Part shown: one piece after another, positions 12,765-21,627 of the stretch | Numbering within the stretch: the first letter of the stretch is position 1 | Layout: the number at the start of each line of letters is the position of its first letter | From: Comamonadaceae bacterium | Lineage (GTDB): Bacteria > Pseudomonadota > Gammaproteobacteria > Burkholderiales > Burkholderiaceae_C | NCBI GenBank assembly: GCA_947375135.1 | Contig: CANCER010000010.1 | Span: 53,319 to 117,318, forward strand | Length of the DNA stretch: 64,000 nucleotides | Reading direction: 5' to 3' | Program-made: the position numbers and the translations under genes | The notes under the pieces: generated by a model | What the model was told of the DNA's origin: nothing | The model's database searches: none | What the model saw: only the letters and a program-made list of their open reading frames with translations

Positions 12765-14318
12765 TCAGGCGCGCAGCCGCGCCAGCAGGCCCGCCGTTGA
12801 GCCATCCAGCCCGGTGGCATCGCCACTGGCCAAACGCGCCTCAATGTCCTTGGCCAGCACCTTGCCCAGCTCCACACCCCATTGGTCGAAGCTGTTAATG
12901 CCCCACAGGCTGCCGCTGACAAACACACGGTGCTCCTGCAGCGCAATCAGGGCGCCCAGCGATGCAGGCGTCAGATCGTCCAGCAGCAAAAACGTACTGG
13001 GCCGGTTGCCGGGGAAGTGTTTATGTCCACCGGCGTCCACCTTGCCCACCATCAGCGCCTGCGCCTGCGCCAGCACATTGGCCAGCAGCAGCGCGTGGTG
13101 CCCGCCCAGATCGTGGCGCGGCGTTTTCACTGCCACAAATTCCAGCGGCACCACGTCCGTGCCCTGGTGCAGCATCTGGAAGTAGGCGTGCTGGCCATTG
13201 GTGCCGGACTCCCCCCACAGCACGGGCGAGGTGCCAAACGGCAGGGTCGCGCCCTCGCCGTCCACCCGCTTGCCGTTGCTTTCCATCTCCAGCTGTTGCA
13301 GGTAGGCCGCCAGGCGGCGCAGCGCGCTGTGATAGGGCGCGATGCTGCGGCTGGTGAAGCCATGGAAATTGCGGTACCAGACGTCCAGCAGGCCCAAGCG
13401 CACCGGCAGATTCTGTTCCAGCGGCGCAGTGCGGAAATGCGCGTCCATGGCGTGGGCACCTGCCAGGAAATCGCGAAAGCCCTGCGCGCCAATCGCAATG
13501 GCTAGCGGCAGGCCGATGGCCGACCACATGGAATAGCGCCCGCCCACCCAGTCCCAGAAGCCAAAGGTGGTGGTGATGCCAAAGGCATTGGCCGCCGCCA
13601 CATTGGTGGTGAGTGCGGCAAAGTGGCGTGCCGTGTCGGTGCCGCCTTGGGCCGCGAACCAGGCCTTGGCCGAGTGCGCGTTGGTCATGGTCTCGATGGT
13701 GGTGAAGGTCTTGCTGGCGATCAGGAACAGCGTGCTGTCCACCTTCACTTTTTTCAGCGTGGCCGCCAGTTCGTGGCCGTCCACGTTGCTGACAAAGTGC
13801 ACGCGCTTGCCACTGTTGGCAAAGGCGTCCAGCGCCAGCACCGCCATTTGCGGCCCCAGGTCGGAGCCGCCGATGCCGATGTTGACCACATCGGTTATCG
13901 CCGCATCGGCACGCACGCTTTCGGCGTAGGCCAGCATGGCGTTCAGGGTCTCGTGTACCTTGGCCAGTTCGGTGCTGCGGTGGCTGCCGTCGTTGCCGGC
14001 CTCGGGCGGTGTGCGCAGCAGCACATGCCAGACTTCACGCCCTTCGGTGTGGTTGATCTTCTCCCCGGCAAACATGGCGTCGCGGTGCTCCGCCAAGCCG
14101 CTTTGGCGCGCCAGGTCCATCAGCAACGCCTCGGTTGCGGCGTCAATGCGGTTCTTGGACAGGTCGGCAAACACATAGGGCGCGCTTTGGCTGAAGGTCT
14201 CGAAACGGCTGGCGTCCTGTGCAAAGGCTTCACGCAAATCCAGTTTCTGTCCAGTTGCCGCATAAGCGGTTTGCAGCTGGGCCCAAGCGGGGGTGCGATC
14301 ACATCGGGTACGTGCCAT
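12765..14318 (-). CDS. pgi: Glucose-6-phosphate isomerase
   Basis: 517 residues from MARTRCDRTPAW; a start at 14360 would run into the tal gene and adds no conserved residues. PGI signatures are GIGGSDLGPQM, the sugar-phosphate site SKTFTTIETMTN, FWDWVGGRYSMWSAIGLP, and the C-terminal SFDQWGVELGK with the catalytic Lys. It interconverts glucose-6-phosphate and fructose-6-phosphate in the cytoplasm. It lies 4 bases after tal and 2 bases before ycaQ, so one transcript is likely, sharing a divergent control region with zwf. Confidence 0.97.
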   Translation of the reverse strand: MARTRCDRTPAWAQLQTAYAATGQKLDLREAFAQDASRFETFSQSAPYVFADLSKNRIDAATEALLMDLARQSGLAEHRDAMFAGEKINHTEGREVWHVLLRTPPEAGNDGSHRSTELAKVHETLNAMLAYAESVRADAAITDVVNIGIGGSDLGPQMAVLALDAFANSGKRVHFVSNVDGHELAATLKKVKVDSTLFLIASKTFTTIETMTNAHSAKAWFAAQGGTDTARHFAALTTNVAAANAFGITTTFGFWDWVGGRYSMWSAIGLPLAIAIGAQGFRDFLAGAHAMDAHFRTAPLEQNLPVRLGLLDVWYRNFHGFTSRSIAPYHSALRRLAAYLQQLEMESNGKRVDGEGATLPFGTSPVLWGESGTNGQHAYFQMLHQGTDVVPLEFVAVKTPRHDLGGHHALLLANVLAQAQALMVGKVDAGGHKHFPGNRPSTFLLLDDLTPASLGALIALQEHRVFVSGSLWGINSFDQWGVELGKVLAKDIEARLASGDATGLDGSTAGLLARLRA

Positions 14319-14322
14319 GGTC

Positions 14323-15288
14323 TTATGCTCCCAGCAAAAGTTTGTCCAGCTTGACCGCATCCACGCAGAAAGCGCGAATGCCTTCGGCCAACTTCTCGGT
14401 GGCCATGGCGTCTTCGTTCATGGCAAAGCGGAAACCGGCTTCGTCATAGTGCACGTGCTGCAAGTCCATGGCCTGCGCCTTGCCGGCGTCCAGCGCCTGG
14501 GTCAAAGGTGCATCGCTGGCAGCCAGGCTGGCCAGCAAATCCGGGCTGATGGTCAGCAGGTCGCAGCCTGCCAGCGCGGTGATCTGGCCCGCATTGCGAA
14601 AGCTCGCTCCCATCACCTCGGTGGCGATGCCGAACTTCTTGTAGTAGTTGTAAATATGCTGCACCGACTGCACGCCGGGATCGTTGGCGCCAGCCTTGTC
14701 GGCTTCCACCCAGGTGGCACCGGCGGTCTTTTTGTACCAGTCGTAAATGCGGCCCACAAAGGGCGAGATCAGTTGCACCTTGGCCTGCGCGCAAGCCACC
14801 GCCTGGCTGAAGGAAAACAGCAGCGTCAGGTTGGTGTGTATGCCCTTGCGCTCCAGTTGCTCGGCCGCCTGAATGCCTTCCCAGGTGGAGGCCACCTTGA
14901 TCAGCACCCGGTCGATATGAATGCCTTGCGCCTGGTACAGCGCAATCAGCCGCTCGCCACGCGCCACGGTCGCGGCGGTGTCAAAGCTCAGGCGGGCGTC
15001 CACTTCGGTCGAGACGCGACCGGGGATGATGGACAAAATCTCGCAGCCAAAACGCACCAGCAAGCGGTCCATGATCTCGTCCAGCGGGCGGCCACGGAAC
15101 TGGTTCACCGCGTCCTGCAGCAAAGGCGCGTATTCCGGCTTTTGCACCGCCTTGAGAATGAGCGAAGGGTTGGTGGTGGCGTCCTGCGGCTTAAAGGCGT
15201 CGAGCTGATTGAAGTCGCCGGTGTCGGCCACAACCGTGGTCCATTGTTTGAGGGCGTCGAGTTGGTTCATGGTGCTTGCGTGGTCCAT
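14323..15288 (-). CDS. tal: Transaldolase
   Basis: 321 residues from MDHAST; the second ATG (15270, [10 protein letters not shown]) fits the family start equally well. Neither has a clear ribosome-binding site. Transaldolase signatures are DATTNPSL, the Schiff-base lysine in [24 protein letters not shown], and the C-terminal [13 protein letters not shown]. It transfers dihydroxyacetone units in the non-oxidative pentose-phosphate pathway. It is first in the leftward operon and divergent from zwf, linking the oxidative and non-oxidative branches under one control region. Confidence 0.96.
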   Translation of the reverse strand: MDHASTMNQLDALKQWTTVVADTGDFNQLDAFKPQDATTNPSLILKAVQKPEYAPLLQDAVNQFRGRPLDEIMDRLLVRFGCEILSIIPGRVSTEVDARLSFDTAATVARGERLIALYQAQGIHIDRVLIKVASTWEGIQAAEQLERKGIHTNLTLLFSFSQAVACAQAKVQLISPFVGRIYDWYKKTAGATWVEADKAGANDPGVQSVQHIYNYYKKFGIATEVMGASFRNAGQITALAGCDLLTISPDLLASLAASDAPLTQALDAGKAQAMDLQHVHYDEAGFRFAMNEDAMATEKLAEGIRAFCVDAVKLDKLLLGA

Positions 15289-15322
15289 TTATTAAAAAGT
15301 CTCTTGAATTATCAATGAAACA

Positions 15323-15356
15323 AAGTTACATTACAACGTCGATATTTATGTAACTT
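15323..15356. promoter_or_regulatory. Inverted-repeat operator between tal and zwf
   Basis: A perfect 9-bp inverted repeat AAGTTACAT-N16-ATGTAACTT. A possible zwf promoter, TTGAAT (15304-15309) and TACATT (15327-15332) with a 17-base spacer, puts the -10 on the left arm and leaves the right arm 6 bases before the zwf ATG. The RpiR/HexR-type regulator encoded after zwf is the obvious candidate ligand-responsive binder. That is inferred from synteny; the half-sites resemble the TGTAA/TTACA halves reported for HexR but in the opposite arrangement. Confidence 0.6.
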
Positions 15357-15362
15357 CAAATC

Positions 15363-16829
15363 ATGAGCTTTGATCTAGTACTGTTTGGCGGAACCGGTGA
15401 CCTGGCGTGGCGCAAGCTGATGCCCGCTTTGTTTCAGGCATTTCGCCACGGCACCCTGCCCGAGGGCGGCCGCATTATCGGCGTCGGTCGTGATGATCTG
15501 GGCAACGAGAAATACCGCGAACTGATTCGCGCACGTTTTGACAACGTGGATCTGTCCAAGCGCCCCAGCGCCGAAGAGTTCGCGCGCTTTGCCGCCCTCC
15601 TCGAATTCGTGCGCATGGACCTGTCCAAGCCCGAAGACTACGCGCTGCTGGCCAACTCGCTGAATGCGCGCAATGCCGATACCGTGGTCATGTATGTGGC
15701 TACGGCCCCCGCCCTGTTTACCACCGTGTGCGAGCAACTCGCCGCCGCCGGCCTGAACACACCCAAGACCCGTGTAGTGCTGGAAAAACCGCTGGGCCAT
15801 GACCTGGCCTCCAACCGCGCCATCAACCACACGGTGCGCCAGTACTTTGAAGAAAACCAGATCTTCCGCATCGACCACTACCTGGGCAAACCCGCGGTGC
15901 AAAACCTGTTTGCGCTGCGTTTTGGCAATGCCCTGTTCGAGCCCCTGTGGCGCCGTGAACACATTGCCAATATCCAGATCAGCATTGCCGAAGACCTGGG
16001 CGTGGAAAGCCGTGGCGCGTTCTACGAAGGCACCGGTGCCCTGCGCGACATGGTGCAAAACCATGCGCTGCAACTGCTGTGCGCCATCGCCATGGAGCCG
16101 CCCATCAACTCGCACGCCGATGCCATCCGTGACGAAAAACTCAAGGTGCTGCGCTCGCTCAAGCCCTGGACCAAGGAGTCACTGACGCAGGACGTGATTC
16201 GCGGCCAGTATTCCAGCGGCAACAGCGGCGGCGCCAAGGTGCCCGGCTACCGCGAAGAAACCGGTGTCAACCCCAGCAGCAACACCGAAACTTTTGTTGC
16301 GCTGCGTACCGAGATTTCCAACTGGCGCTGGGCCGGTGTGCCCTTCTATATCCGCACCGGCAAGCGCCTGGCGGGCCGCGAAGGCAGCATCGTCATCAAC
16401 TTCCGCGCCACGCCGCACGCCATCTTCAACTCCAACACCAATGTGGCCAACAAGCTGGTGATCCACCTGCAGCCCAAAGACGGGCTGGAGTTGCACCTGC
16501 TGGCACAAGGCCAGGCCAACCGCAACGTCAAGGGTGCTGCCGCGCAAAATCTGGCGCCGGTGCAGCTCGACTTGGACTTTGACAAACGCTTCGGCTCCGA
16601 GCGCGTGGGTGCCTACGAGAGGTTGCTGCTGGACGTCATCGACGGCCGCCTGAACCTGTTTGTGCGCAGCGACGAACAGGAAGAAGCCTGGCGCTGGGTG
16701 GAGCCCATGATCGACCACTGGAACAGCGACCCGCAAGGCCCGCGCCTGTACGCCGCCGGCACCTGGGGCCCCAGCGCCTCCAGCGCCATGATTGCGCGTG
16801 ACGGCTTCTGCTGGAGTGAAGAGTCTTGA
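15363..16829 (+). CDS. zwf: Glucose-6-phosphate 1-dehydrogenase
   Basis: 488 residues, full length. The N-terminus [23 protein letters not shown] is the NADP-binding GGTGDLA motif, and the active-site signature RIDHYLGK begins at residue 169. It oxidises glucose-6-phosphate to 6-phosphogluconolactone, feeding the pentose-phosphate or Entner-Doudoroff route; no pgl or edd is in the window. The start lacks a convincing ribosome-binding site and the predicted leader is short. The stop codon overlaps the first base of a three-hairpin repeat element, and the RpiR/HexR regulator follows 98 bases later. Confidence 0.97.
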   Translation: MSFDLVLFGGTGDLAWRKLMPALFQAFRHGTLPEGGRIIGVGRDDLGNEKYRELIRARFDNVDLSKRPSAEEFARFAALLEFVRMDLSKPEDYALLANSLNARNADTVVMYVATAPALFTTVCEQLAAAGLNTPKTRVVLEKPLGHDLASNRAINHTVRQYFEENQIFRIDHYLGKPAVQNLFALRFGNALFEPLWRREHIANIQISIAEDLGVESRGAFYEGTGALRDMVQNHALQLLCAIAMEPPINSHADAIRDEKLKVLRSLKPWTKESLTQDVIRGQYSSGNSGGAKVPGYREETGVNPSSNTETFVALRTEISNWRWAGVPFYIRTGKRLAGREGSIVINFRATPHAIFNSNTNVANKLVIHLQPKDGLELHLLAQGQANRNVKGAAAQNLAPVQLDLDFDKRFGSERVGAYERLLLDVIDGRLNLFVRSDEQEEAWRWVEPMIDHWNSDPQGPRLYAAGTWGPSASSAMIARDGFCWSEES

Positions 16830-16909
16830 GCCCCCACGCTAGCCACTACGTGTGCTGCGCTGCCCCCCAGGGGGGCTGTTTCAGCTTGGGGCGGCCCGGC
16901 GCTGAAACT
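16828..16909 (+). repeat. Three-hairpin intergenic element, copy A
   Basis: It begins inside the zwf stop (TGAG). Stem 1 is CACG...CGTG; stem 2 is GCCCCCC/GGGGGGC, nearly loopless; stem 3 is GTTTCAGC/GCTGAAAC closing the loop TTGGGGCGGCCCGGC. The same constant loop and order of stems recur at 23674 and 47858, with different stem-3 sequences. Lack of a T-tract argues against a standard terminator. Confidence 0.8.
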
Positions 16910-16927
16910 CTAACCTGAAAGCCTCCC

Positions 16928-17776
16928 ATGCTGGAACGCATCAAAGCCGCCTTGCCCTCGCTGGCACCCGCCGAACAACGGGTCGCCAAGCTGTGCCTGG
17001 CGGACCCGCGTGCCTTTGCCAAGCTGCCGGTCAGTGAACTGGCCGACCGCTCGCACGTAAGCAAGCCCACCGTGGTGCGCTTTTGCCGCAGCGTGGGTTA
17101 TGACGGCCTGTCCGACTTCAAACTCAAACTGGCCGGCACGGTGAACGAAGGCGTGCCCTTTATTCACCGCAGCGTGGATGTGGACGACAAGACCGGCGAC
17201 GTCATGGTCAAGGTGATCGACAACACCGTTGCCGCCTTTCTGAAATACCGCAACGATGCCAGCAGCATGGCCATCGAAAAGGCTGTGAACGCCCTGCTGG
17301 AAAGCTACAACTCGGGCCGCCAGATCCAGTTCTTCGGCGTGGGCAACTCGGGCGTGGTGGCGCTGGATGCACAACACAAATTCTTTCGCCTGGGGATCAA
17401 CACCAACGCCTACAGCGACGGCCACATGCAGGTCATGAGCGCGTCCATTCTGGGCCCCGGCGACTGTGTGGTGGTGATCAGCAACTCGGGCCGCACCCGC
17501 GACCTGATGGACGCCTGTGACATCGCGCGCAAAAATGGTGCCACCACCATCGTCATCACCGCCAGTGGCTCGCCCCTGGCCAGCGCCGGCAATATCCACC
17601 TCAGTGCCGACCACCCGGAGGGCTTTGACAAATACAGCCCCATGGTCTCGCGCCTGTTGCACCTGATGATCGTCGACATCCTGGCCACCTGCGTGGCCCT
17701 GCGCATAGGCGGCGGCAAACTGCAACCGCTGCTGCGCGAGATGAAGCACAACTTGCGCAATAAGCGCTACGCCTGA
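16928..17776 (+). CDS. hexR: RpiR/HexR-family transcriptional regulator
   Basis: 282 residues. The N-terminal helix-turn-helix domain (about 1-75) has LAPAEQRVAKLCL and SELADRSHVSKPTVVRFCRSVGYDGLSDFK. The C-terminal SIS domain (about 120-260) has QFFGVGNSGVVALDAQHKFFRLG and VVVISNSGRTRDLMD, which bind sugar phosphates. HexR proteins repress zwf and glycolytic genes and are relieved by KDPG. Location directly after zwf supports the HexR name; RpiR/MurR paralogues cannot be excluded from sequence alone. The inverted repeat at 15323 is its likely target. Confidence 0.85.
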   Translation: MLERIKAALPSLAPAEQRVAKLCLADPRAFAKLPVSELADRSHVSKPTVVRFCRSVGYDGLSDFKLKLAGTVNEGVPFIHRSVDVDDKTGDVMVKVIDNTVAAFLKYRNDASSMAIEKAVNALLESYNSGRQIQFFGVGNSGVVALDAQHKFFRLGINTNAYSDGHMQVMSASILGPGDCVVVISNSGRTRDLMDACDIARKNGATTIVITASGSPLASAGNIHLSADHPEGFDKYSPMVSRLLHLMIVDILATCVALRIGGGKLQPLLREMKHNLRNKRYA

Positions 17777-17903
17777 ACGGCCCAACTTTAGCCAAAATGG
17801 CTCTTTCCCATAGGAAAGAAGCCATGCGTATTTCTGCCACGCAAGCCAAGAACCCACTCGGCGCCATGTGCTCGCACTGCGGGTTTTTAGTTTTTCACCT
17901 CTC

Positions 17904-17923
17904 AAACTGGCCTACGCCAGCGT
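17904..17923 (-). repeat. Post-stop hairpin repeat, copy 1
   Basis: A 20-nt block containing the hairpin CTGGC-CTAC-GCCAG, repeated with one mismatch at 18297-18316. In both places it lies 4-5 bases beyond the stop codon of a leftward outer-membrane protein reading frame (the ompW remnant here, the porin there). The two copies flank the remnant as direct repeats. Confidence 0.7.
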
Positions 17924-17927
17924 GGAA

Positions 17928-18211
17928 TCAGAAGCGCCAGCCAAGGTCTACGCCCACCAGCAGTGCGGCACCCCGCTGGAGTCGTCAGGCGTGACGCTAC
18001 CGTGCGCGATGTCAGAGGTGGTGAACTGGGTGTAGTTGATACCGGCACCCACGTAAGGCTTGTAGCCATTCATGGGGAAGTGGTATTGCACCAGCAAGGT
18101 AGGCGGCAATTGCGACAACGTGCCAATCTTGGCGCCGTTCAAGCGAACATCGTGCTCCTGGGGCACGGTCAGAACCAGTTCGGCAGCCAGGTTGGACGAG
18201 AAGAAGTAGCT
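17928..18211 (-). pseudogene. ompW remnant (outer-membrane beta-barrel fragment)
   Basis: The reading frame contains YFFSSNLAAELVL, TVPQEHDVRL, QLPPTLLVQYHFP and YKPYVGAGINYTQF, which are internal strands of OmpW-family barrels. There is no start codon, signal peptide or first strands. After GINYTQFTTSD the frame breaks: the true C-terminal strand VGVDLGWRF followed by TGA at 17928-17930 is in another frame, and about 40-50 residues between are missing. OmpW is a small eight-stranded outer-membrane channel. The remnant sits between the porin terminator and the hexR end and is flanked by 20-nt direct repeats. It is almost surely non-functional. Confidence 0.85.
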
Positions 18212-18248
18212 CACACAGAGGCAGCGACAACAAAAGCTGCGCAAACTA

Positions 18249-18282
18249 AAAAGCCCCGCTGCATTGCTGCAGCGGGGCTTTT
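18249..18282 (-). terminator. Terminator of the porin gene
   Basis: A perfect 15-bp stem AAAAGCCCCGCTGCA / TGCAGCGGGGCTTTT with a TTGC loop, 38 bases beyond the porin stop codon. It is symmetrical with A/T flanks and could stop transcription from either side. Confidence 0.92.
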
Positions 18283-18296
18283 GTTCTTTCAACCTA

Positions 18297-18316
18297 AAAC
18301 TGGCTTACGCCAGCGT
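18297..18316 (-). repeat. Post-stop hairpin repeat, copy 2
   Basis: A copy of the 20-nt block at 17904 with one mismatch, holding CTGGC-TTAC-GCCAG immediately after the porin stop. The similarity continues through ATCAGAA over the stop codon itself. Confidence 0.7.
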
Positions 18317-18320
18317 CAGA

Positions 18321-19289
18321 TCAGAAATCGTGAACGAGAGTCAGAGCGGTCAGGTTGGAGTTCTGAGCGTCGCCCTGAGCAGCCAGCCAGTTGCCGTAGT
18401 TCAGGATAGCGTAGGTACGCTTGCTCATGTTGTACTGAGCACCCAGCATGTAGCCAGTGCGTGTTCCGTTGGTAGCTGCAAGAGTAGAAGTCGATGCAAC
18501 ATCAACCTTTACCGATGCCCAAGCAGCGTTCACGCTCAGAGCGCCGATAGGAGCAGACAAAGTCACCAAAGATTGCGTATCTGTACCGCCATCGCCCAGG
18601 CTCTTGACAGCCAAACCAGCACCAAGCTTGACTACGCCGAGGTCGTAGTTACCACCAACGCGAGTCACGCTCTTAGCGGTTGAATCAGTAGCGGTTTGGT
18701 TGTTGTAAGTCACATAACCAGCGGACAGGCTCAGGGCGCCGGCGTTGTAGCCCAGACCCAGAGTTGTGTTTTGCTGACCAGCATTGCCAGTCAGAGCGGC
18801 GTTACCAGTACCTTCGCCGATCACACCAGATGGTTCGTAGGCGGTTGCGGACAGGGTCAAAGCGCCGACAGGAACGCTCACGCCGATGCTGTCGTAAGAA
18901 CCACGTGCAGACAGAACACGTCCGTCCAGACCGTACCAAGGTGCGTAACCGGTAGCGCCAGCCAACCAGTTACCTGGCTTCCAGCTGCCAGCCTTGAAGG
19001 AGGCGAAATTGGTCTTAACTTCGATAGTTTGGTCGTCGTTACCAATGGTACCCAGGCGGCCGCTAGAGCTATCAGTCTTCATGGTCACGGCAACGCTTGT
19101 ACCGCCACCCAGATCTTCTTTAACGCCGAACACCAGCAGGCCGGTGTCGATGCCGCCGCCGGATTGTGTAGCGCCAGCGCCGTTGGTTGTGGCCAAGTAG
19201 CCGTATGCAAATTCACCAGTCAAGGAAACTTGAGCGAAGGAAGCGCCGGAAGCAGCCAGAACGGCCAGAGCAACGAGTGTCTTTTTCAT
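18321..19289 (-). CDS. Gram-negative porin, GBP/Omp32 family
   Basis: 322 residues. Signal peptide MKKTLVALAVLAASGASFAQ, then VSLTGEFAYGYL, alternating beta strands, and the C-terminal LTLVHDF ending in Phe as needed for outer-membrane assembly. A GGAG ribosome-binding site lies upstream. It resembles the trimeric porins of Comamonas and Acidovorax (Omp32), which pass anions and small organic acids. It is somewhat short for the family, and codon use looks like that of a highly expressed gene. A strong terminator follows. The 229 bases between it and coq7 hold its promoter region and nothing else I could recognise. Confidence 0.92.
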   Translation of the reverse strand: MKKTLVALAVLAASGASFAQVSLTGEFAYGYLATTNGAGATQSGGGIDTGLLVFGVKEDLGGGTSVAVTMKTDSSSGRLGTIGNDDQTIEVKTNFASFKAGSWKPGNWLAGATGYAPWYGLDGRVLSARGSYDSIGVSVPVGALTLSATAYEPSGVIGEGTGNAALTGNAGQQNTTLGLGYNAGALSLSAGYVTYNNQTATDSTAKSVTRVGGNYDLGVVKLGAGLAVKSLGDGGTDTQSLVTLSAPIGALSVNAAWASVKVDVASTSTLAATNGTRTGYMLGAQYNMSKRTYAILNYGNWLAAQGDAQNSNLTALTLVHDF

Positions 19290-19518
19290 GTAAAAAATTC
19301 TCCAAGGTTTAACAAAGGGCTCCAGGTGGAACCCCGGGCCAACCTCCTATCAAGGAAGTTGTATGTATTGCACCAGACCCACGAGGGTTTGGCAAAGGAA
19401 AGTCGTCAATCCAGGCCAGCCAGCACCCATTCCGTTGCAAGGGTGCAACAACTTGTGCCGGGCACCCAAAGCGGCCCTCTGCCCTACACTGGTTGGCAAC
19501 TCACACAAGGCACTGACT

Positions 19519-20136
19519 ATGGACGCCCTTTTTATCGCCGCCGACACTGCGCTGCGCACCCTGTTTGCCAAGCCCCGCGCCGCCAAGGCCTGCCCCACGC
19601 TGCCCGAAGGGCCTACCGAACTGAATGATGGCGAACGCCGCCGCGCGGCCGGGCTGATGCGGGTGAACCATGTGGGCGAGGTCTGTGCGCAGGCGCTGTA
19701 TGCCTCGCAGGCGCTGGCCACACCCAGTGCCGCGCTACGCCAACAATTCAACCAGGCCAGCGCCGACGAGGTGGACCACCTGGCCTGGACGGCCGAGCGC
19801 CTGCAGGAACTCGGTGCGCGCCCGTCGATTCTGAATCCGCTGTGGTACGCCGGTGCCTTTGGCCTGGGGTTGTTGGCCGGTCGCATGGGCGATGCGGTGA
19901 GCCTGGGCTTTGTGGTGGAGACCGAAACACAGGTGGGTGCGCATCTGAAAAGCCACTTGGACACCCTGCCCGCAGGCGACCATGCGTCGCGCGCCATCGT
20001 CGCGCAGATGTATGACGATGAAATGCGCCACGCCGCCGAGGCACAAGCCGCCGGTGCGGTGAACTTGCCCCAACCCGTCAAGCAGTTGATGCGTGCCGCA
20101 GCCAAGGTCATGACGACCGTGGCCGAGCGAATCTAA
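19519..20136 (+). CDS. coq7: 3-demethoxyubiquinol 3-hydroxylase (Coq7)
   Basis: 205 residues from [15 protein letters not shown]; an upstream start at 19363 is not conserved. The di-iron carboxylate ligands are visible: [32 protein letters not shown] and [10 protein letters not shown]. It hydroxylates demethoxyubiquinol in the late aerobic steps of ubiquinone synthesis at the inner membrane. Coq7 replaces UbiF in many betaproteobacteria. It is a single gene, divergent from the porin and convergent with osmC. Confidence 0.94.
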   Translation: MDALFIAADTALRTLFAKPRAAKACPTLPEGPTELNDGERRRAAGLMRVNHVGEVCAQALYASQALATPSAALRQQFNQASADEVDHLAWTAERLQELGARPSILNPLWYAGAFGLGLLAGRMGDAVSLGFVVETETQVGAHLKSHLDTLPAGDHASRAIVAQMYDDEMRHAAEAQAAGAVNLPQPVKQLMRAAAKVMTTVAERI

Positions 20137-20149
20137 CTCACCCGTTATC

Positions 20150-20599
20150 TCAGGCGTCCACCAGATCAAAGCTGGTGGTGATCTCAGCCGACTTGGCCAG
20201 CATGATGCTGGCTGAGCAGTACTTTTCGTGGCTCATGGCAATGGCGCGGTCCACGGCGGTGGCGGGCAAGCCCTTGCCGCTGACGGTGAAGTGCATGTGG
20301 ATTTTGGTGAACACTTTGGGATCGACCTCGGCGCGTTCACTCGTGAGCTTGACGCTGCAGCCTTGCACGTTGTGGCGGCCACGTTTGAGGATGAGCACCA
20401 CGTCATAGGCGGTACAGCCGCCCGTGCCGGCCAGCACGGTTTCCATAGGGCGCGGCGCCAGGTTCTGGCCCCCGTTTTCGGGCTTGGCCGCATCGGGCGC
20501 GCCATCCATCACGATGGTGTGGCCGCTGCCGGTTTCCGCCACAAAACCCATGCCGGAGCGCGTGCCCAAGGCGCCCGTCCAGCTGACTGTGCATTCCAT
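20150..20599 (-). CDS. OsmC/Ohr-family peroxiredoxin
   Basis: 149 residues from MECTVSWTGAL. Both redox cysteines are present: Cys62 in TGGCTAYDV and Cys128 in HEKYCSASIML, with the OsmC-type (not Ohr-type) surroundings PRPMETVLAGTGG. These enzymes reduce organic hydroperoxides in the cytoplasm using a Cys pair. It stands alone between coq7 and a toxin-antitoxin block. The long reading upstream to 20899 overlaps the antitoxin gene and is a shadow. Confidence 0.88.
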   Translation of the reverse strand: MECTVSWTGALGTRSGMGFVAETGSGHTIVMDGAPDAAKPENGGQNLAPRPMETVLAGTGGCTAYDVVLILKRGRHNVQGCSVKLTSERAEVDPKVFTKIHMHFTVSGKGLPATAVDRAIAMSHEKYCSASIMLAKSAEITTSFDLVDA

Positions 20600-20663
20600 A
20601 CTGAATCTCCATACTTGTTTCAAAGGGAAGCATTGTCGGGCAAGGGAAGAAGATGTTTTATTG

Positions 20664-20681
20664 GATGCTATATTTGGCATC
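20664..20681. promoter_or_regulatory. Candidate operator/promoter of phd-relE
   Basis: GATGC-TATATTTG-GCATC, with a TATATT -10-like core in the spacer, 30 bases before the antitoxin start. The position suits autoregulation by the Phd-type antitoxin. No experimental analogue is known to me. Confidence 0.5.
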
Positions 20682-20710
20682 AACCCACACCATCCCTTGA
20701 AAGCAATCCC

Positions 20711-20956
20711 ATGGACATGGTTCTTTCCCATTTGGCGGTCAGCGTGACGGAACTCAAACGCAACTACGCAGGCATCCTGAAACAGGCCGAAGACGGCCCG
20801 ATTGCCGTGCTCAACCACAACCGGCCCGAAGCCTACCTGTTGCCCGCCAGCCATTACGAGCAATTGATGGAGCACCTGGAAGACTTGGAAGACGCCCAAC
20901 TGGCACGCGAGCGCAGTGCAGGGACCTTCGTCGAAGTGACCTTGAATGACCTTTAA
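20711..20956 (+). CDS. Phd/YefM-type antitoxin
   Basis: 81 residues from MDMVLSHLAVSVTELKRNY. The N-terminal VSVTELKRNYAGILKQ and AVLNHNRPEAYLLPASHYE follow the Phd/YefM DNA-binding fold; the acidic C-terminal helix (LEDLEDAQLARERS) is the toxin-wrapping part. It neutralises the RelE-type toxin that follows with an 11-base overlap, and likely represses its own promoter. Confidence 0.88.
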   Translation: MDMVLSHLAVSVTELKRNYAGILKQAEDGPIAVLNHNRPEAYLLPASHYEQLMEHLEDLEDAQLARERSAGTFVEVTLNDL

Positions 20957-21230
20957 GCTGCGTTTTCATGTGCTGGCGCTCAAGGAATGGCGCGCACTCG
21001 GCAGCAGCATTCGCGAGCCCTTCAAGAAGAAACTGGCCGAGCGCCTGGAAAATCCCCGCATTCCCGCCGCGGCACTCCATGGCATGCCGGACTGTTACAA
21101 AATCAAACTGCACAGCCTGGGCTACCGGCTGGTGTACCGTGTCGAGAATGACGAAGTTTTTGTTACCGTTCTGGCAACCGGCAAGCGCGACAAAAGCCGG
21201 GTGTACGGCACGGCGATGAAGCGGCTCTGA
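20946..21230 (+). CDS. relE: RelE-family toxin
   Basis: 94 residues, MTFKLRFHVLALKEWRALG..., with the RelE pattern: an Ala-x-x-x-W helix, FKKKLAERLENP, CYKIKLHSLGYRLVYRV and the basic VLATGKRDKSRVY that forms the ribosome-dependent mRNA cleavage site. It overlaps its antitoxin. An MNT/HEPN pair begins 58 bases later, giving two toxin-antitoxin modules in tandem. Confidence 0.9.
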   Translation: MTFKLRFHVLALKEWRALGSSIREPFKKKLAERLENPRIPAAALHGMPDCYKIKLHSLGYRLVYRVENDEVFVTVLATGKRDKSRVYGTAMKRL

Positions 21231-21288
21231 AACTGCATCGTGTAGAGTCAAAGCGTATGGGATTCGCATACCGTGCTGGAGGCTATCA

Positions 21289-21627
21289 ATGAACCAAGTT
21301 GACCAAGAAACCGAGAAGGCAGTTCGGCGTTTCCTCGCCTTGATTCACGCGCAGTACGACATGGCAGGTGCCATCGTCTATGGCAGTCGCGCACGTGGAA
21401 CGCATCGGCACGACAGCGACGCGGATGTCGCCATTCTTTTGCACGGTGAACACCAGCGGGTTCTGCCGACCACGTTGGCGATGGCTGATGTGGCTTATGA
21501 CGTGTTACTGGAAACCGGTATCAATATTTCGCCTTTGCCCGTATGGCTGGACCAGTGGGAGCACCCTGAGCGATTTTCCAATCCGGCATTGCTGCGCAAC
21601 ATCGCGAGAGAAGGCGTGAGGCTGTGA
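21289..21627 (+). CDS. MNT-type nucleotidyltransferase (antitoxin)
   Basis: 112 residues. It has the polymerase-beta fold signature GSRARGTHRHDSDADVAIL (GS-x10-DxD) at about residues 28-46. A GGAGG site precedes the ATG. Members paired with HEPN proteins act as antitoxins that modify the HEPN toxin (AMPylation in the MntA/HepT systems). The GTG of the HEPN gene overlaps its stop as GTGA. Whether this pair works by AMPylation is inference. Confidence 0.87.
   Translation: MNQVDQETEKAVRRFLALIHAQYDMAGAIVYGSRARGTHRHDSDADVAILLHGEHQRVLPTTLAMADVAYDVLLETGINISPLPVWLDQWEHPERFSNPALLRNIAREGVRL

Noticed and set aside
16828..16909. Copy A of the dispersed element as a plain rho-independent terminator of zwf
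   Set aside because: No T-tract follows any of the hairpins, and the same element occurs inverted relative to transcription at 47858.
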